Positions 24,036 to 36,294 of a DNA stretch of 64,000 nucleotides are shown one piece after another; positions within the stretch are counted from its first letter, which is position 1, and each line of letters starts with the position of its first letter. This DNA comes from Moringa oleifera. Its lineage: Eukaryota; Streptophyta; Magnoliopsida; Brassicales; Moringaceae. The notes beneath the pieces were generated by a model. The model was not told the DNA's origin. It did no database searches and saw only the letters and a list, made by a program, of their open reading frames with translations. The position numbers and the translations under genes were made by a program. The stretch is from the NCBI GenBank assembly GCA_021397835.1, contig JAJFZO010000034.1, forward strand, positions 1,862,501 to 1,926,500, read 5' to 3'.

Positions 24036-24581
24036 ATGTCTGACAATGTTCCTGCTTCATATCAGTGCCCAATCTGCAACCAAATAGCCTCTGATGCTCA
24101 TTTTCTCCTGAGGCACTATCAAGATCATGTAGGAACTAGTGCCTACATTTTCTCCCCAAACCAAGCTGCTGTAGACAGGTATTCTCTTTTGAATCCTCCT
24201 CATCAGCCTGTTTACCCCAGAAACCACCAGCCACTGCGTGTCCAGGCACCGCCAAGGGCTCGCCCTGTAGGTTGCCCAGCTCGTGCTTCCTCATCAACTC
24301 AGGCCGCCTACTTCAGGGCTCCTGCAGACGATCGTGTGCCGCTGCCACTTCCTAGGCCACCGGCTGTTGAGCGTCCTAGGCCACCCCCTGTTAAGCTTCC
24401 AAGGCCACCTATTGAACCTGCCCTAAGAAATAACGGAAACCCTCCTCATGCCTCTACTTCGCGTCCTGGACAGCCTGCTCAGAATGTGACAGATATATCT
24501 CATAACAACCATGATGACGATGGCGCTGATGATGAGACTGTGCACATCCATTCATGCTGTACATGCATGCTAATCCGATAG
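24036..24581 (+). CDS. Zinc-finger gene 2: single C2H2 finger protein (181 aa)
   Basis: Intronless paralogue of the gene at 7187. The C2H2 finger uses C11, C14, H27 and H31, with CPICNQIASDAHFLLRHYQDH. The Pro/Arg-rich middle is longer than in gene 1, with repeated PRPP elements at residues 107-127. At the position of the gene 1 VIDLS motif it has VTDIS, a weaker match to a SUMO-interacting motif, followed by an acidic HDDDGADDE stretch. The tail CCTCMLI is unrelated to the tail of gene 1, which suggests the original stop region was altered. The start at 24036 (CACCATGTCTG) is preferred over the upstream in-frame ATG at 23922, which lies before the TATA box. The frame is fully open, so it may be functional or only recently decaying. 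Confidence 0.75.
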   Translation: MSDNVPASYQCPICNQIASDAHFLLRHYQDHVGTSAYIFSPNQAAVDRYSLLNPPHQPVYPRNHQPLRVQAPPRARPVGCPARASSSTQAAYFRAPADDRVPLPLPRPPAVERPRPPPVKLPRPPIEPALRNNGNPPHASTSRPGQPAQNVTDISHNNHDDDGADDETVHIHSCCTCMLIR

Positions 24582-24840
24582 CTTGTCCTGAGATTTCGTT
24601 TCAGTGTCCTAGTAGTGTCAGGAATGTGTGGGTTCAAGTTGTCTGAGTCAGGTTATTGAGCTGATTATGGTTTTGTCTTCCTTGTTGTTCTTGTTATGGT
24701 GGAGTCTCAGTTTCTTTAGCGATCATGGAGGGGAAAACAATTGATCAGGGATACCTTGTATGATTATTTTGTTTTTATCCTCCTTAATAATAGATGAAAT
24801 AAAATCTTTGTTGTTAAACTTTCGTCTCCATTCAGTGATT
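24582..24840 (+). other. Probable 3' UTR of zinc-finger gene 2
   Basis: Similar to the 3' flank of gene 1 and to the start of unit C. It contains AATAATAGATGAAATAAAATC near 24785-24805, which includes a polyadenylation-type AATAAA-like sequence. Confidence 0.5.
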
Positions 24841-25795
24841 ACAAGTTTTCTGCCCTAATTCACAGATCAAACCGAAGGTCAAGCATATCCTCAAAGTGAA
24901 CAAGAGAGTAGAGTGCACAGAATTGTTGCAAGCACACGACTCTTTAAGTTTATAAAAATCAATTATACCTGTTTAATCTAAGGAACGTTGGGACGATTGA
25001 TCAAGAAATCATGGATTTTTGGATTCATTTCTTTCAACTATGTGATTATTTAAAATGGCTGGGTTTACTTATGATCCACCGTTCATAGTTTCATAGCACC
25101 TCAAGTGCAAGGAAATTTCAGAAGCATAGAAGAAAAGAAAGTCAAAATCAAAAAGAGATGCAAAAGTTAATGGAGCTTCGGTTATGCTAAAATTATATTC
25201 AATTAATTCCGGCAATTCAGTCAAAATGCGTTATTATAATTCATAACACTGCCTTATATGCCATTGCTAAAAGTCATAAGAGTAACCGTCTCGCATTAGT
25301 CAACAAGAAGACAAATATTTCACATGGAGGATGGTTATATTCAATGGATTATTATAACCTCTTTTGAGAAATTATTAACCCTTCCCTTTGAGAATAATAA
25401 ATTTGGTCTCATCTCAGTTACATTCCTATCTCAATACATAAAACATTAATTTATGTAATTTGTGAGTTCCATTACGTATTTTCCAGTATCAATTTTATTA
25501 ATAACTTTAATTTTTCAGACTACTTAAACCGAAAAACAGCATGATTAGACAAAATGAGATCGTATAATTATACATTTAATATTCAATAATGTTTCTTCGC
25601 ATTACTCATTTTGGTGCATCCTGCATTAGATTTTATTATCTTTAGCCAAAAAGTTTGACTGTGAGTCCTGATTACGATTTGATTACGTAACTTACCAATT
25701 GAAGAACTAAGAAAGATCAATTTCGTATTATATATAAATCTACAATGTCGTTTAAAAGTATATCTTATGCAAAAATTTCAAGTATGTTGGATTTT

Positions 25796-27220
25796 TGTTC
25801 TTCCATTTAATTAGTGCATAAAAACATCATGTTTATCCAAAAACCATGTCAAAAGATGTGTAAAAAATTTGCTTAATCAAAACCTGTCAATTTTGGCATG
25901 TATAAATGTATCTTGAATGTGCATCACGTGTAGATTGTGTATCTAAGTGGTTGTATACATATAGTTTCATAATTGAAAAAAAATACAATCAATCAAATGC
26001 ACAAAATATTCGATATTGTATCTCACAATATTTTAAAGAAAATTGAAATCAAAATGATTAATTAAAAATATAAACATACATATAAACTAATTTTTCTTAC
26101 ATCAAGGATTAAATCAAAATATATCTTCAAATATTATTCTAAAAACGAACAAACAATATATCCAAATTAGTAATGATAAATGTATTAACAATTAATTGTA
26201 TAAAAAAATTAAAATTTTATAAATAATATTTAAACAATGTAAAATTAATAAAGAGTTTAAACCATGCTTGTATTGTGATATAACTTACTCATATTTTACT
26301 TATATATTAGATCCAATCATATGATGATATTTAATTTTAATAATTAATTATTAAATATTACTAAAATTTTAATATGTTTCACTAAGAATTAAAAATTTAT
26401 AAGACATACAATATAAACAATATAAAAATCTATGAATTAAAAATCTAAAACAAGCAATATAATTTATTAACATTCTAATCTATTTCATATGATTTATCTC
26501 TTGTTCATCTTTCCTTTTATTTATATTTTATAGAGATGCATTAAAAAAATAAAGTATCTCCCAATTGAAAAGATAATCATATTCCTTAATCAAACAAATT
26601 CACCGTGTTCTTATCCATCTACTGAAAGCACTATTACTCAATGTGTAATTATTATTCTGCCAAGAAAAGTAGTGAAAATTGACCAAATTCCATCATCCAA
26701 TTTAAAATATCAAATTGACTATTGAATTGCCTTAATATTTTAATGCAAGTTGACCAAATTCTTACAAAATTAAAATTAATATTTAAGCATGTTTTAATTT
26801 AAAAGTTTTTCATTCATTTTTATATTTAATTTAATTTTTTATTTTTACATTTAATTATATATGTATGACCAAAAAGAACTTTTTATGCTTGGTCACAAAT
26901 CCTTAATTATTTTTAATTTTTAAGCACTATAATTAACATTATTTTAATGTTAAAAGAGTACATTTTAAGAATATTTTAATATTATTTTTAAAAAATTAAA
27001 TTTATCACATCAAATCAGTGTAATCAAAATTTTTTAATAATATTTTATAATAATTATTAAATAATATCTATAATATCAAATAAGATCTATAAATAAATTA
27101 AATTATATATTGAATATTGATATTATTTAACCTCAAGCTTTCTGTTTGACGATGTTTTAATTTCTCACTTTTTAAGTATTTTTATCTTCTGCTCTTTACT
27201 AAAGCCTTATGTTTTCTTTA
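25796..27220. other. AT-rich interval, no gene seen
   Basis: Nothing recognisable. GC content is low, with long A/T runs. Confidence 0.5.
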
Positions 27221-27224
27221 CAGA

Positions 27225-28280
27225 TCCGGAAGTAATAGGCCCTAAACAAACTTCACCTCCACTAACTAAAGACCAATTCTTGGAGGCTGTGAATGTCATA
27301 AGAGAGAAAATTGCCTTCGTGGACTGCCTCAAAGAGGAAGGAGGCCCGACTTGGGTCGGGTAGTACTACTAAAGAAGGCGAAGACTATCGTTATCGCTTA
27401 TCCCTTTAGTAAGAGAAAGGAAAAGGTGAGTATCAGTCCTCAAGATCGAAATGCCATGGATGCACTCCTTGAGTGGGCCACGATCAACTCCCAAAGAAGA
27501 AAAGCTCTTGCCACCATGGGATCTTCTTGCTGAAAGGTCCTTAAACCACCCAAGCCTAATGTAGAAATGAATCTACAAATCAATCTTGCCTCAAAACTTG
27601 AAGAAACTTAAGGATGAAAATAGAGACACCTTTTTGAGGCATACGATGATGAACGTTTAGGATACAAGTATCTTTCTTCTATTTTTTTTTTTTTTGTTTA
27701 GAAATGACTTGCCAATTAATTAGCTAAAGTTATTCTTGATCCATTGCTTTTGCTATTTTTCTTAATCAAGTTTTCCTCATTTTTGTAATTCACCCGAAGA
27801 ATGGTTGTACTTGTTAATAAATATAATCACACCAACGTCGACCTTCACCACTATATGAAAAAGACCAAAACTATTAATAAGTCTACAATTGACATAGTTA
27901 ATAAGGTGCACGTTCACATGACTGAGGCTGAGGTGGACAACACTTAAATAGAGCTGGCCTAAGTCCAAGCTAATATGGAAGTGAGGATGAGCCATACTAA
28001 GAATGAGCTTATTCTCCAACATCAAGAAGAGCTACGGGTAGCTCGAGAGGAGTCTTGATTTTAAGTCATTGACGAGCTTAGAATCTCAAAAGTATACAAA
28101 GCCGAGATCAAGGAATAAGATTTTCACCTATATTAGCCTATCTGAAAGTGTATGGTTAAAGAAATTCAAAGCAAATATCTCAAACTTGACCTAATATAGG
28201 TGCAAGTGGCTCCTCTTATAGAGATTTATTTGATCCATTTCAAGGGAAACATCATTGATTGATTTAGAGGAGGTTACTAA
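27225..28280 (+). pseudogene. Plus-strand coding relic: conserved-looking island plus coiled-coil remnant
   Basis: At about 27231-27360 a frame after an acceptor-like TTTACAG encodes an acidic/basic helical segment (KDQFLEAVNVIREKIAFVD) and ends at a TAG. The next frame continues with a Lys-rich part to 27533 and has a donor-like AAGGTGAGT near 27424. From about 27800 to 28060 another frame encodes an Ala/Glu/Lys-rich stretch with heptad-like spacing (HMTEAEVDNT, NELILQHQEELRVAREES), interrupted by stops. The region is GC-richer than its surroundings. It is antisense to the gypsy integrase at 30860-31905, as is known for the extra antisense ORF of Tat-lineage Ty3/gypsy elements. A decayed host gene is the alternative. 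Confidence 0.45.
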
Positions 28281-29089
28281 AAAGATAGCTAAAGCACGCC
28301 ATAACCATCAGCACTAGAAGAGGCTTCAGTTCTCGACATTGCCTCATAACTAAGCATAGCAGCTTCCAAAGCTAGGCTTAAGGTAAACGAGATCCAAGCT
28401 TTGTAACTTAATTCTTTTTTTTCTTTAATGAAAAAGTTGGTGCATTTTGTTATGAAAGTTTTCTTCATCAAGTTTTTTTACAGTTATTTCTCCAAACTTT
28501 GAAATAAATGGTTATACACCCCAAACTTAAAACAATGAAGTAACGATAATCCCAAGCATATAAACCAATGTTATTGATATTAGCTTGAGAACTACCAACT
28601 CCTCAATCAACCCAATGATGAATGCCCGATGAACTTCAAAAAGCCAATGTGAATCATAGATCTTGATGTTTTTGTATTTTTAATCTAAGCTAAGTCAAAC
28701 TTAATCCTAATCATAGCAAAATCTCGATCTGGCATAAATTTGAAGACAAAGTTTTAGTAACTAACCTCAATAAGGAAAACACTTTGTTTAAAATCCTAAT
28801 CTTGGACCTTTGATGAAGTAAAGTTTTATAAAACTCAAATCTTTGGGAGCCAAATTAGGTGTCAATAACAGAACTTCTTTGTCCATGCTCTAAGTACAAA
28901 AGTTTGCTTAAAGAATTCAAGACAAGTAATTTTGCTCCAGAATCGAACTTTTGAGCTTTCTTTATAGTAAAATTTTCCTCTTCTCTTTTTTTTTTTTAAG
29001 TTACCATGATTCAAGATATGCATCTTGAAATCATAAGGGTAACTTCCGCATGATGTGTTTTCCAACACCACATGATGGTTTCTATCCCA
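28281..29089. other. No gene supported
   Basis: Short open frames on the minus strand lack domains. The stretch lies between the coiled-coil relic and the tandem array. Confidence 0.45.
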
Positions 29090-30000
29090 GAGTATGATTC
29101 ATATTCGTCTTTAGATACTTTCATATGACATAATTTAGATATCTCTCTGGCTGCCTATGATGTTAATCTTTCCTAAACTTTTACCATTGATGTGATTCAT
29201 ACTCGTTCATTGGGCTTTCATGGTAGTCATTTTGATATTTTTGTCATGGACATTCATTTTGGATTTTCTATGATAATGATTTTCAAAAATGGGTACTCAA
29301 ATATCTCATCCTTAATGTGATTCACAATTGTCTTAGATTCCATGTGATAATAATTTTTAGAATTCTAGTACTTTATTATAGCAAAACTTTCATGAATTTT
29401 TGTCCTTAACGCAATGTCTTAGATTCCTTATGATAACGATTTTCAACCTTTCAATATTTTTTAACAACAAACTTTCTTAAATTTTTATCTTCGATGCAAT
29501 GTCTCTGATCCTTAATGATAAAGGTTTTTGGGCCTTGAATACTCGATTATAACAGGCACTCATGAACTCTCATCCTCAACATGATTCATAATCGTCTCGG
29601 ATTCCCTGTGGCAAAGGCTTTCAGGTGTTTAGTTTGCTTTTATTATAAGAAGCTCTCATGAATTCCCATCATCAACATGATTCACAATTGTCTAGGATTT
29701 ATTGTGATAATGGTTTTTAGGCATTTAATTTGCTTCAATGTAGCATGCACTCTTAGATTCTCATCCTCGACATGATTCACAATCATCTCAAGTTTTCTAC
29801 AACAATGATTTTGAGGCCTTGAAGTCACTATACTAAACATTTTTGACCTTTCATCCTTGATGTGATTCACAATCATCTCAAATTCCTTATAGCAATGATT
29901 TTTAAAAGTGGATTTGGAGGTTTTTTTTTCTTGATGCATTTCACATTCATCTCTAATTTTTATGATAATATTTATCTTTGAAGCCCTTGTTAATCAGTTT
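29090..30000. repeat. Tandem array, about ten diverged copies of a ~90-95-bp unit
   Basis: The motif GATTCACAATCRTCTYRGATTC, followed by TGATAATGRTTTTNAGGC and an ACTCATGAAYTCTCATCCTC stretch, recurs in direct order. Anchors start near 29093, 29191, 29315, 29408, 29492, 29581, 29677, 29772, 29861 and 29933. Copies are diverged. Position downstream of a gypsy integrase in its orientation fits the 3' tandem arrays of Tat/Ogre-type elements. Confidence 0.85.
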
Positions 30001-30859
30001 TACTATAAGAGTTTTTTTTTTTTTTTTGGGTACATATCTTGATGCTCGATAGTTCTTGTATGATCCATTTGGGGTTTCTTTATTTTATGCCTTTTTTTCA
30101 TAAAATTATATAAAATATTTACTAGTAGTTTTCTTTCACCTGCTCCACTAAGGATGCCTTAATTGTTATGTCGGGAAGTTCATTTCATCAATTTCCTAAG
30201 GCTATCTCAATTACTTCATTAAGGTTACTGATATGGATACTTTTTATTCTTTACTCTTTCTTGATTCTTCTTCTAAACTCCATTAAGTATTCTTTGCGTT
30301 CCTCAAGTAAAGTTTTCCTGCTTATAAATGTTGGATCTGATGCATGAGGTTTCTTGCCTATAAATGTTGGATGTGATGCATGCATGCATGTTATGTATTA
30401 TAAGTAAGTTATTCTTACTTCTTTTTCTTTTTCTTGTCTCTATTTCTCTCTTTTTATTTTTCTTAAGTTACCTGATCATATGTCGCCTAGTTTTCAGTTT
30501 TTTACATATAGATCTTCTCATCAATTTCGTTGTTTTTAACACTTTAGAAATCGTCATCAAAGATTACCTTGAAAATGGGTGTTCCATCTAAGTGGTGTGG
30601 GCGAGGCTTCTTTTCATGACTCATACCCACTGGATCCCACTCCTCTCACTCAGCCATTTTTGCTTAGTGTTTCCCTCTTTAGTATCTTTTTCCTTAATTC
30701 TAAATTAGCATCTTTTTTATTTTTTATTTGGGTGATTCTCTTCATTGCTACTCAATTTCATAAAATGCAACTGAATATACCTTTAATCCCTTATGCACAA
30801 AACATAAATAATACACTTTAGTAACATAAAAAAAAAAAGGAGATATTTGTGGAGGAATC
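30001..30859. other. Interval between gypsy pol end and tandem array
   Basis: No conserved coding signal. Pyrimidine-rich open frames at 30364-30821 are hydrophobic by composition only. Confidence 0.45.
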
Positions 30860-31905
30860 GATGCCAAAATGGCTTTTATTGCATTAACATTCAAAGATTT
30901 GTATGATAAAGGTGTAATAATCAAAGGATCATTCTAGTAGTGCTTAGTTTGCCTAGTTGTTTTTGCCATAAGTCTTAGCTTTGGTGGACTATCTTTGAGC
31001 TAGGAAGGGAAATGTTTCAGAAGCTTCTTTCTCTTATCGAAATCTTTAGGCATAGTGTCTTTTCACCACATTAAAGTTAAAAGGATTGGGTAGCTCTTAT
31101 TGTCCTTTTATGTACAAATGAATACCTCATTGAAGAAAGCCTTTTTCACCACATAAGGGCCTTTTTAGTTTAGTACCCATTTATCCTTAGGATCGAGGAC
31201 ATTGCTAGAGATTCTCTTTAATACCAAGCCACTTTCTTTAAAGTTCTTAGGGTGCACCTTTTTATTATATAACATTTTCATTCTCTTTTAATAACTCTGC
31301 CTATGTCAAACGGCTTTCAAACGGTTTTCATTTGTAAGGTTAAGTTGTTCATATTTGGCCTGAACCCATTTAGCTTCTTTTAAATTTACTTCTTTCAATA
31401 CCCTAAGAGATGGTATCTTCAATTTCACTAGTAAGATAGCCTTTGTTTCATATGCCAAGGCATAAAGAGTTACCTCAGTCGATGTCTTTACTGACGTTCG
31501 GTAAACGTATAAGGCTAAGGGGAGTATCTCATGCCAATCTAAGTATGTGACTATGATATTGCTGTATAATCTGTTTAATATTTTTATTTGATGCGTCGAC
31601 TACATCATTCGTTTGTGGTCGATATGCAATAGAATTATAATGACAGATCTTAGGCTATTTGCATATTTTTTCCATTGATTTTTTTCATGGGGGTCTTACC
31701 AATAAATTAATTCTTTTTTGAGGAATTTTATCACCGTGATTTAGTTACTTAAAGGAAAGATCTCATTGCAACCCATTTGGTGAAGTAATCGATGAACACC
31801 AAGATGAATCTATACTCGTTGAAAGACTTTAGGGTAATTGAGCTGATCACATCAAATCTCCATATTGTAGATCAGTTTCCAAAAGCCTAGTTGAACCAGA
31901 TTCTT
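30860..31905 (-). mobile_element. Ty3/gypsy integrase remnant 2
   Basis: The minus strand shows the integrase core (YRFILVFIDYFTKWVAMRSF at about 31760-31818, matching FILVAIDYFTKWVEA). A broken middle part follows. The segment near 31330-31560 has LDWHEILPLALYVYRTSVK and the post-core helix (KWVQAKYEQLNL). The C-terminal part near 31140-31240 has DPKDKWVLN and GPYVVKKAF. Stops and shifts occur throughout. No reverse transcriptase is visible to the right. It is the same broad type as the relic at 29-850. Confidence 0.88.
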
Positions 31906-33829
31906 TTCATGCCTTACAATCCAAAGTAAGAATTACCCTAATTTGTATAGTATGAAACATCTCACTTTCATAATATTTAACTTTTTTGCTTTTGCTAATT
32001 ACTAACAAATTTCAGTGAGAAATGGTTGTCATTGATATAAAATCATGGATAGTATATCATTTTGTTTTTTTGGGTAATGAACCAAGAACTAACCTTAAAA
32101 ATGTTGTGACAACATAAGTCTTAGTTTTATTTTATTTGCATAATTTATTGGTGGCCTTATTAATTCTAAAAACTAACTATGAAATATAATACTTTTAGGG
32201 TTTCAAGATGTTTTGTATGAAAGACAATCTTACATGGTAATGAGTTAAAATGAGGCTTTTTTAAAATTTTTCATATTAATGAAAAAATAAGATTTATTAA
32301 CTATTATATTTTTGTTACAATAAGCACCGATTCAATGAGGTAATGTAGAATGTGGATATTTTGTGTTTTGCTTTATGAAAAAAATAATTAAAGATCCAAA
32401 CATTCTTAATGTGAATGTGATATTTTTTATTATAATAAATATTAAATATTTTAGGTTTATAAATGATATCAAATTGATGATGTCTCCTTTTTTTATATTT
32501 TTATTTTAAAGTTTAATAGTAAGAATACATATAATAATGAAGAAACTGATAAGGTACGTGGTGAATAGACTATGGATGTGAAACAACTACTTTTATAGGT
32601 ATGGAATATGATGTCTTACCGATCTAATCTATTAAATAATGTATGCATCAGGCATGGCTTGAAACCAAAGAAAGGTTAAAAAGAAAGCATATGTAAATGA
32701 TTTTGAGCAAGATATACTTTGAATAAAACTAGAAGGTCCATATGCATTCAGTAATCTATCCATAAATCATTAGAATAACAAAACACAATATCCAGATAAC
32801 CAAAATGCTAAACCTAGCATCCGTGTTGTTCTTTTGTGCCATGCAACATATTTATTTATTTTATCAAAACCATTTGACACATATTGTTATAATGACAAAT
32901 ATACTTTACTTTATATGCTCACATTATGCAGCTCTTTCCATGGCTCATGCGTCAGTCTCCTTATTATGGTTTAACTTTTGGAAGAGCTCTAGTATGGTAG
33001 GATCTTTCCAAGCTGATTAGCCTAATAAGTAACAAATAAAAATTAAAAGTGTAATTAAAACTAAGATAAACACATGAAAATAATTAATTGAATTGAAAAC
33101 TTATCATTCATATTCTATGCTCGAAAAATGAAAAATGGATCTTTCTCGATGCACAACAACTTCATTAATAGCTCGATTATTCTTATTCGATTGTGATGTC
33201 TATAAAAAGGTTGGGTCTGTCATCCACTTAACCCATAATGTGTCATAGATTTGAAGGCTCATCATGTTCCTTCAAACTTTTTCATTCTAATCGATGTAAG
33301 ACTCAATCAAATAGCCTCTGTAGATTTGATTCCCTATAAGTGTCTAACAATACCATCCATAAGTGGATCATACATACATTTTTTCTATGAAAACATCAAA
33401 CTTGAATTAGATAGTTGAGCATATAAAATAAGTAATGACAAAGAAATTTACATTACTTGAAATTCGACCCACCAAAAGTCTCGAACATTATTTGAGACTT
33501 CACGTCATCTTATCTATGGCTGATCAAACTTCGACTTGATAATTCCAAATATGATGACAACTATTCTGGATGCTAGTAATAACTTGTAAAAAAGAGAGTC
33601 GAAAACATACAAAGTAACGCAAAAGAAACAAAACAAAATAAGTAATATTCAAATAATTACAACACAGTACAAAAGTTTAGTTATCATACTCTTTTTCGAC
33701 GGGTTGAATATATAGCCTACTATCACTTGTTGCACATGTCGACTCAATCAATAGTTTTTAAACTATAACATCTTAAGGCGATGGTGTATGCTCAGAAACT
33801 GATGGCTGAAGTGATGGTATATAGTAACA
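31906..33829. other. AT-rich interval, no gene supported
   Basis: No protein similarity was recognised, including for the 71-residue open frame at 32805-33020. It may include unrecognisable parts of the gypsy element. Confidence 0.45.
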
Positions 33830-33977
33830 AAATTTTTTGTTAGAATTTTCTAGGAAAAAAAGAATTGTTACTACATACCTTTTACATGGCAATTTTTTGT
33901 TAGAAATCTTCATATTTCCTACAAAAGTTCTTTTTGTTGGAATTTTTTAATGGTAAAATTTATGTTTTCTTATAATG
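33830..33977 (-). mobile_element. CACTA-like terminus relic
   Basis: The segment ends in TTTATGTTTTCTTATAATG. On the minus strand this reads CATTATAAGAAAACATAAA, close to the CACTACAAGAAAA terminus of plant CACTA elements, and resembles the end at 41727. Internal TTTTTTGTTAGAA repeats match CACTA subterminal style. The left end was not located. Confidence 0.5.
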
Positions 33978-35215
33978 GTTCTTATCATCGTGGCATCTCT
34001 GTCTCCTTTAAGTTACTTTGGAAGGGGAAACAATTAATTAGTGATACTTTTTATGATTATTTCTTGTCTTCCTCTTTAAAAATTAGTAGAATAAATCTTA
34101 GTTGTTAATTTCTTGTCTGCATTCATTGGTTGCAAGTTTTTTGCCTTCTTTAATTCACAGATCAAACCAAAGGACAAGCACATCATCAAAGTAAACAAGA
34201 AAGTAATATTGTCACAAGCACACAATTGTATTTGCTTATAGAAATCGATCGAGTCTACCTTTTTAATCTAAAGGTACTAGGATAATTAAGAAAATTAAGG
34301 ATTTTTACCATTGAATTTGTTCCAATTATATGATTATATAAAAATATATGGGGCTGCTTATACAGTCCACCATTCATAGTTCGTAATAATGTAAGAGCAA
34401 GGAAATTTCTAAAAGATAGAAATGAGAGAATGAAAATCAAAAAATGGAGAAAAAGTTAATTGACTTTTAGTTATTTTGAAATTATATTCAATTTCAAGCA
34501 ATCTAATCATATTTGTTAATTTGATTTAAAAGATTAAAGGTAACCATCTTGTATTAGTGAACAAGACAGACAAGCAATTCACGCGAAAGAGAAATAATCA
34601 ATCTTTATAGAGGACCGTTTAAGAAAAATAAATTTGGTCTTGTCTAAGTTACATCCACCTATCTCAATGTGTGAAGCACTAAATAAATGACTAAGTAATA
34701 ATTTATGAATTTATTTTCACTACTAATTTTGTTGATAGTTTTAAACTTTTGGAAGACTTAAGTAAAAGGATAACATGATTAGATAAAATGAGATAATATA
34801 ATTTTATGTTAATAATGTTCAATAATGTTTTTTTTTTTTCACATTCCTCCTTTTATTATATCACAAATTAGGTTTATTATCATTAATCAAAACAAATAAT
34901 TGAAGTTTCTAATACAATTGGATCATGTGATTTACTGAGTGATTAAGAAAAAATCATATATATGCATCTATTATATCTTTTAAAACTATATATTATGCAA
35001 AATCTCAAGTAAATAACATGTTTGCTACCCCAGTCTTGCTATATTATCTCTTTGGATGTTTGCCCTAAATTACCTATTGTGCATTTCACTAATGCATTGT
35101 GTGACAATCTGGCACCATGTCATGGATTATCATTTCCATAAAAATCTAGTAATATCATATTTACCATAAGAGAAAGAAGCAAATCTAGATTGACATATTT
35201 GGTAAAAAGTCAAGA
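33978..35215 (+). repeat. Segmental duplication unit C (3' flank only, gene lost)
   Basis: Starts abruptly with GTTCTTATCATCGTGGCATCTC, matching the 3' flank of gene 2 from 24687. It then follows unit A to its far end (TTTGCTACCCCAGTCTTGC, ATTTACCATAAGAGAAAGAA). No zinc-finger coding sequence precedes it; a CACTA-like terminus does. It shows that a fourth copy of the gene once existed here. Confidence 0.85.
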
Positions 35216-36190
35216 ACATATCCACCTCATGACAGCAATATTTATTCTGTATTGATATATATGAGTCATGTGAAACATTCCATGTGAAATAAAAATGCCT
35301 AATTTGGATGAAAGAAAGTAGTAATTTGATTTGTGGTTGTAGATTGTTCTTGTCTTTTTTCTTTTAAACAAAGAAATAAAATATGAAAAAAAAATGAAGA
35401 TGAAAGAGAGATGGACAAAAATCTATAAACTTGTGCTCATACTTGCAAAAGCTTTTTCACTAACATCTATACTTGATAAACTTAGGCCTATTTTAAGGCA
35501 AGTTTGTGCATCATGGTATAATATCTCTTGATGGGGATCTAATTAGCATAATATCAGATTTTTTACACTTTTGGGGAAAGAAAATTTGTACTAGCAATTG
35601 ATCAATTTTAAGCCAAACTAAACTTTTTAGGAATTCCCTCAACTTTAAGTTGGTTAAAATATGTTTTGAAGGATTTGAGAAAACTTGTATAATCTACTAA
35701 AATTCCACTTAAGGATCAAGGTATTATAAAAAAAACAAAAATTGATAATTTTATGAGTTAAAAGCACTAATTCAAAGTTTAAGAGACTAAATATGTTGAT
35801 ATACCTAAAATTATTAATAGATCTAACATCATTTGCCATTTGAAGTATTGGATTTGAATATTTTTGGTTAATTAAGTTCTCATCTCACATTCAATATAGA
35901 ACTACTAATAATTTATTTTGAAATTGAAAAGAAGAACGATTTGATGCCGACTTAGATTAGCATAAACCTACATAAAAATTTGAAATATAATGAATCAATA
36001 TATTAAACAAAAATGAAAAGTAAGCTCTTAGATTAAACAAGTAAACAAATGGCCAAATTAGGTAGTCCAAGGTGGATAAAAGAGGACCTAGAAAATACCA
36101 TAAAAATATGATTAATACATCTAGACTAGTGGATACAATCCTAATGAGTTATGTGCATCCCTAAATGGTCTAATGAACCTATTCAAGCAA
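35216..36190. other. AT-rich interval upstream of zinc-finger gene 3
   Basis: No gene seen. The last 150 bp are presumably promoter. Confidence 0.5.
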
Positions 36191-36196
36191 ATCTAG

Positions 36197-36204
36197 TATA
36201 AATT
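36197..36204 (+). promoter_or_regulatory. TATA box of zinc-finger gene 3
   Basis: TATAAATT lies 98 bp upstream of the chosen ATG, followed by a pyrimidine-rich leader (TTCCTTCTCCTCTTTCG). Confidence 0.55.
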
Positions 36205-36294
36205 CAAGCATCCTTAGCCTCAACCCTCACAACTAGCAATTCTAAAAGCCCTCTTCTGTTTGATTCCTTCTCCTCTTTCGTGATTTTCTTAACC

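Larger units (their letters stand above)
22885..25795 (+). repeat. Segmental duplication unit B (carries zinc-finger gene 2)
   Basis: Paralogous to unit A over its whole length, in the same orientation and with the same order of blocks: ACCGATGGCA start, ACGTAC/CATGCA motif, (TA)n tract at 23347-23371, conserved upstream block, gene, 3' flank. Homology stops near 25795, inside the block that continues in units A and C. A later insertion or deletion must therefore have removed its far 3' end. Confidence 0.85.
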
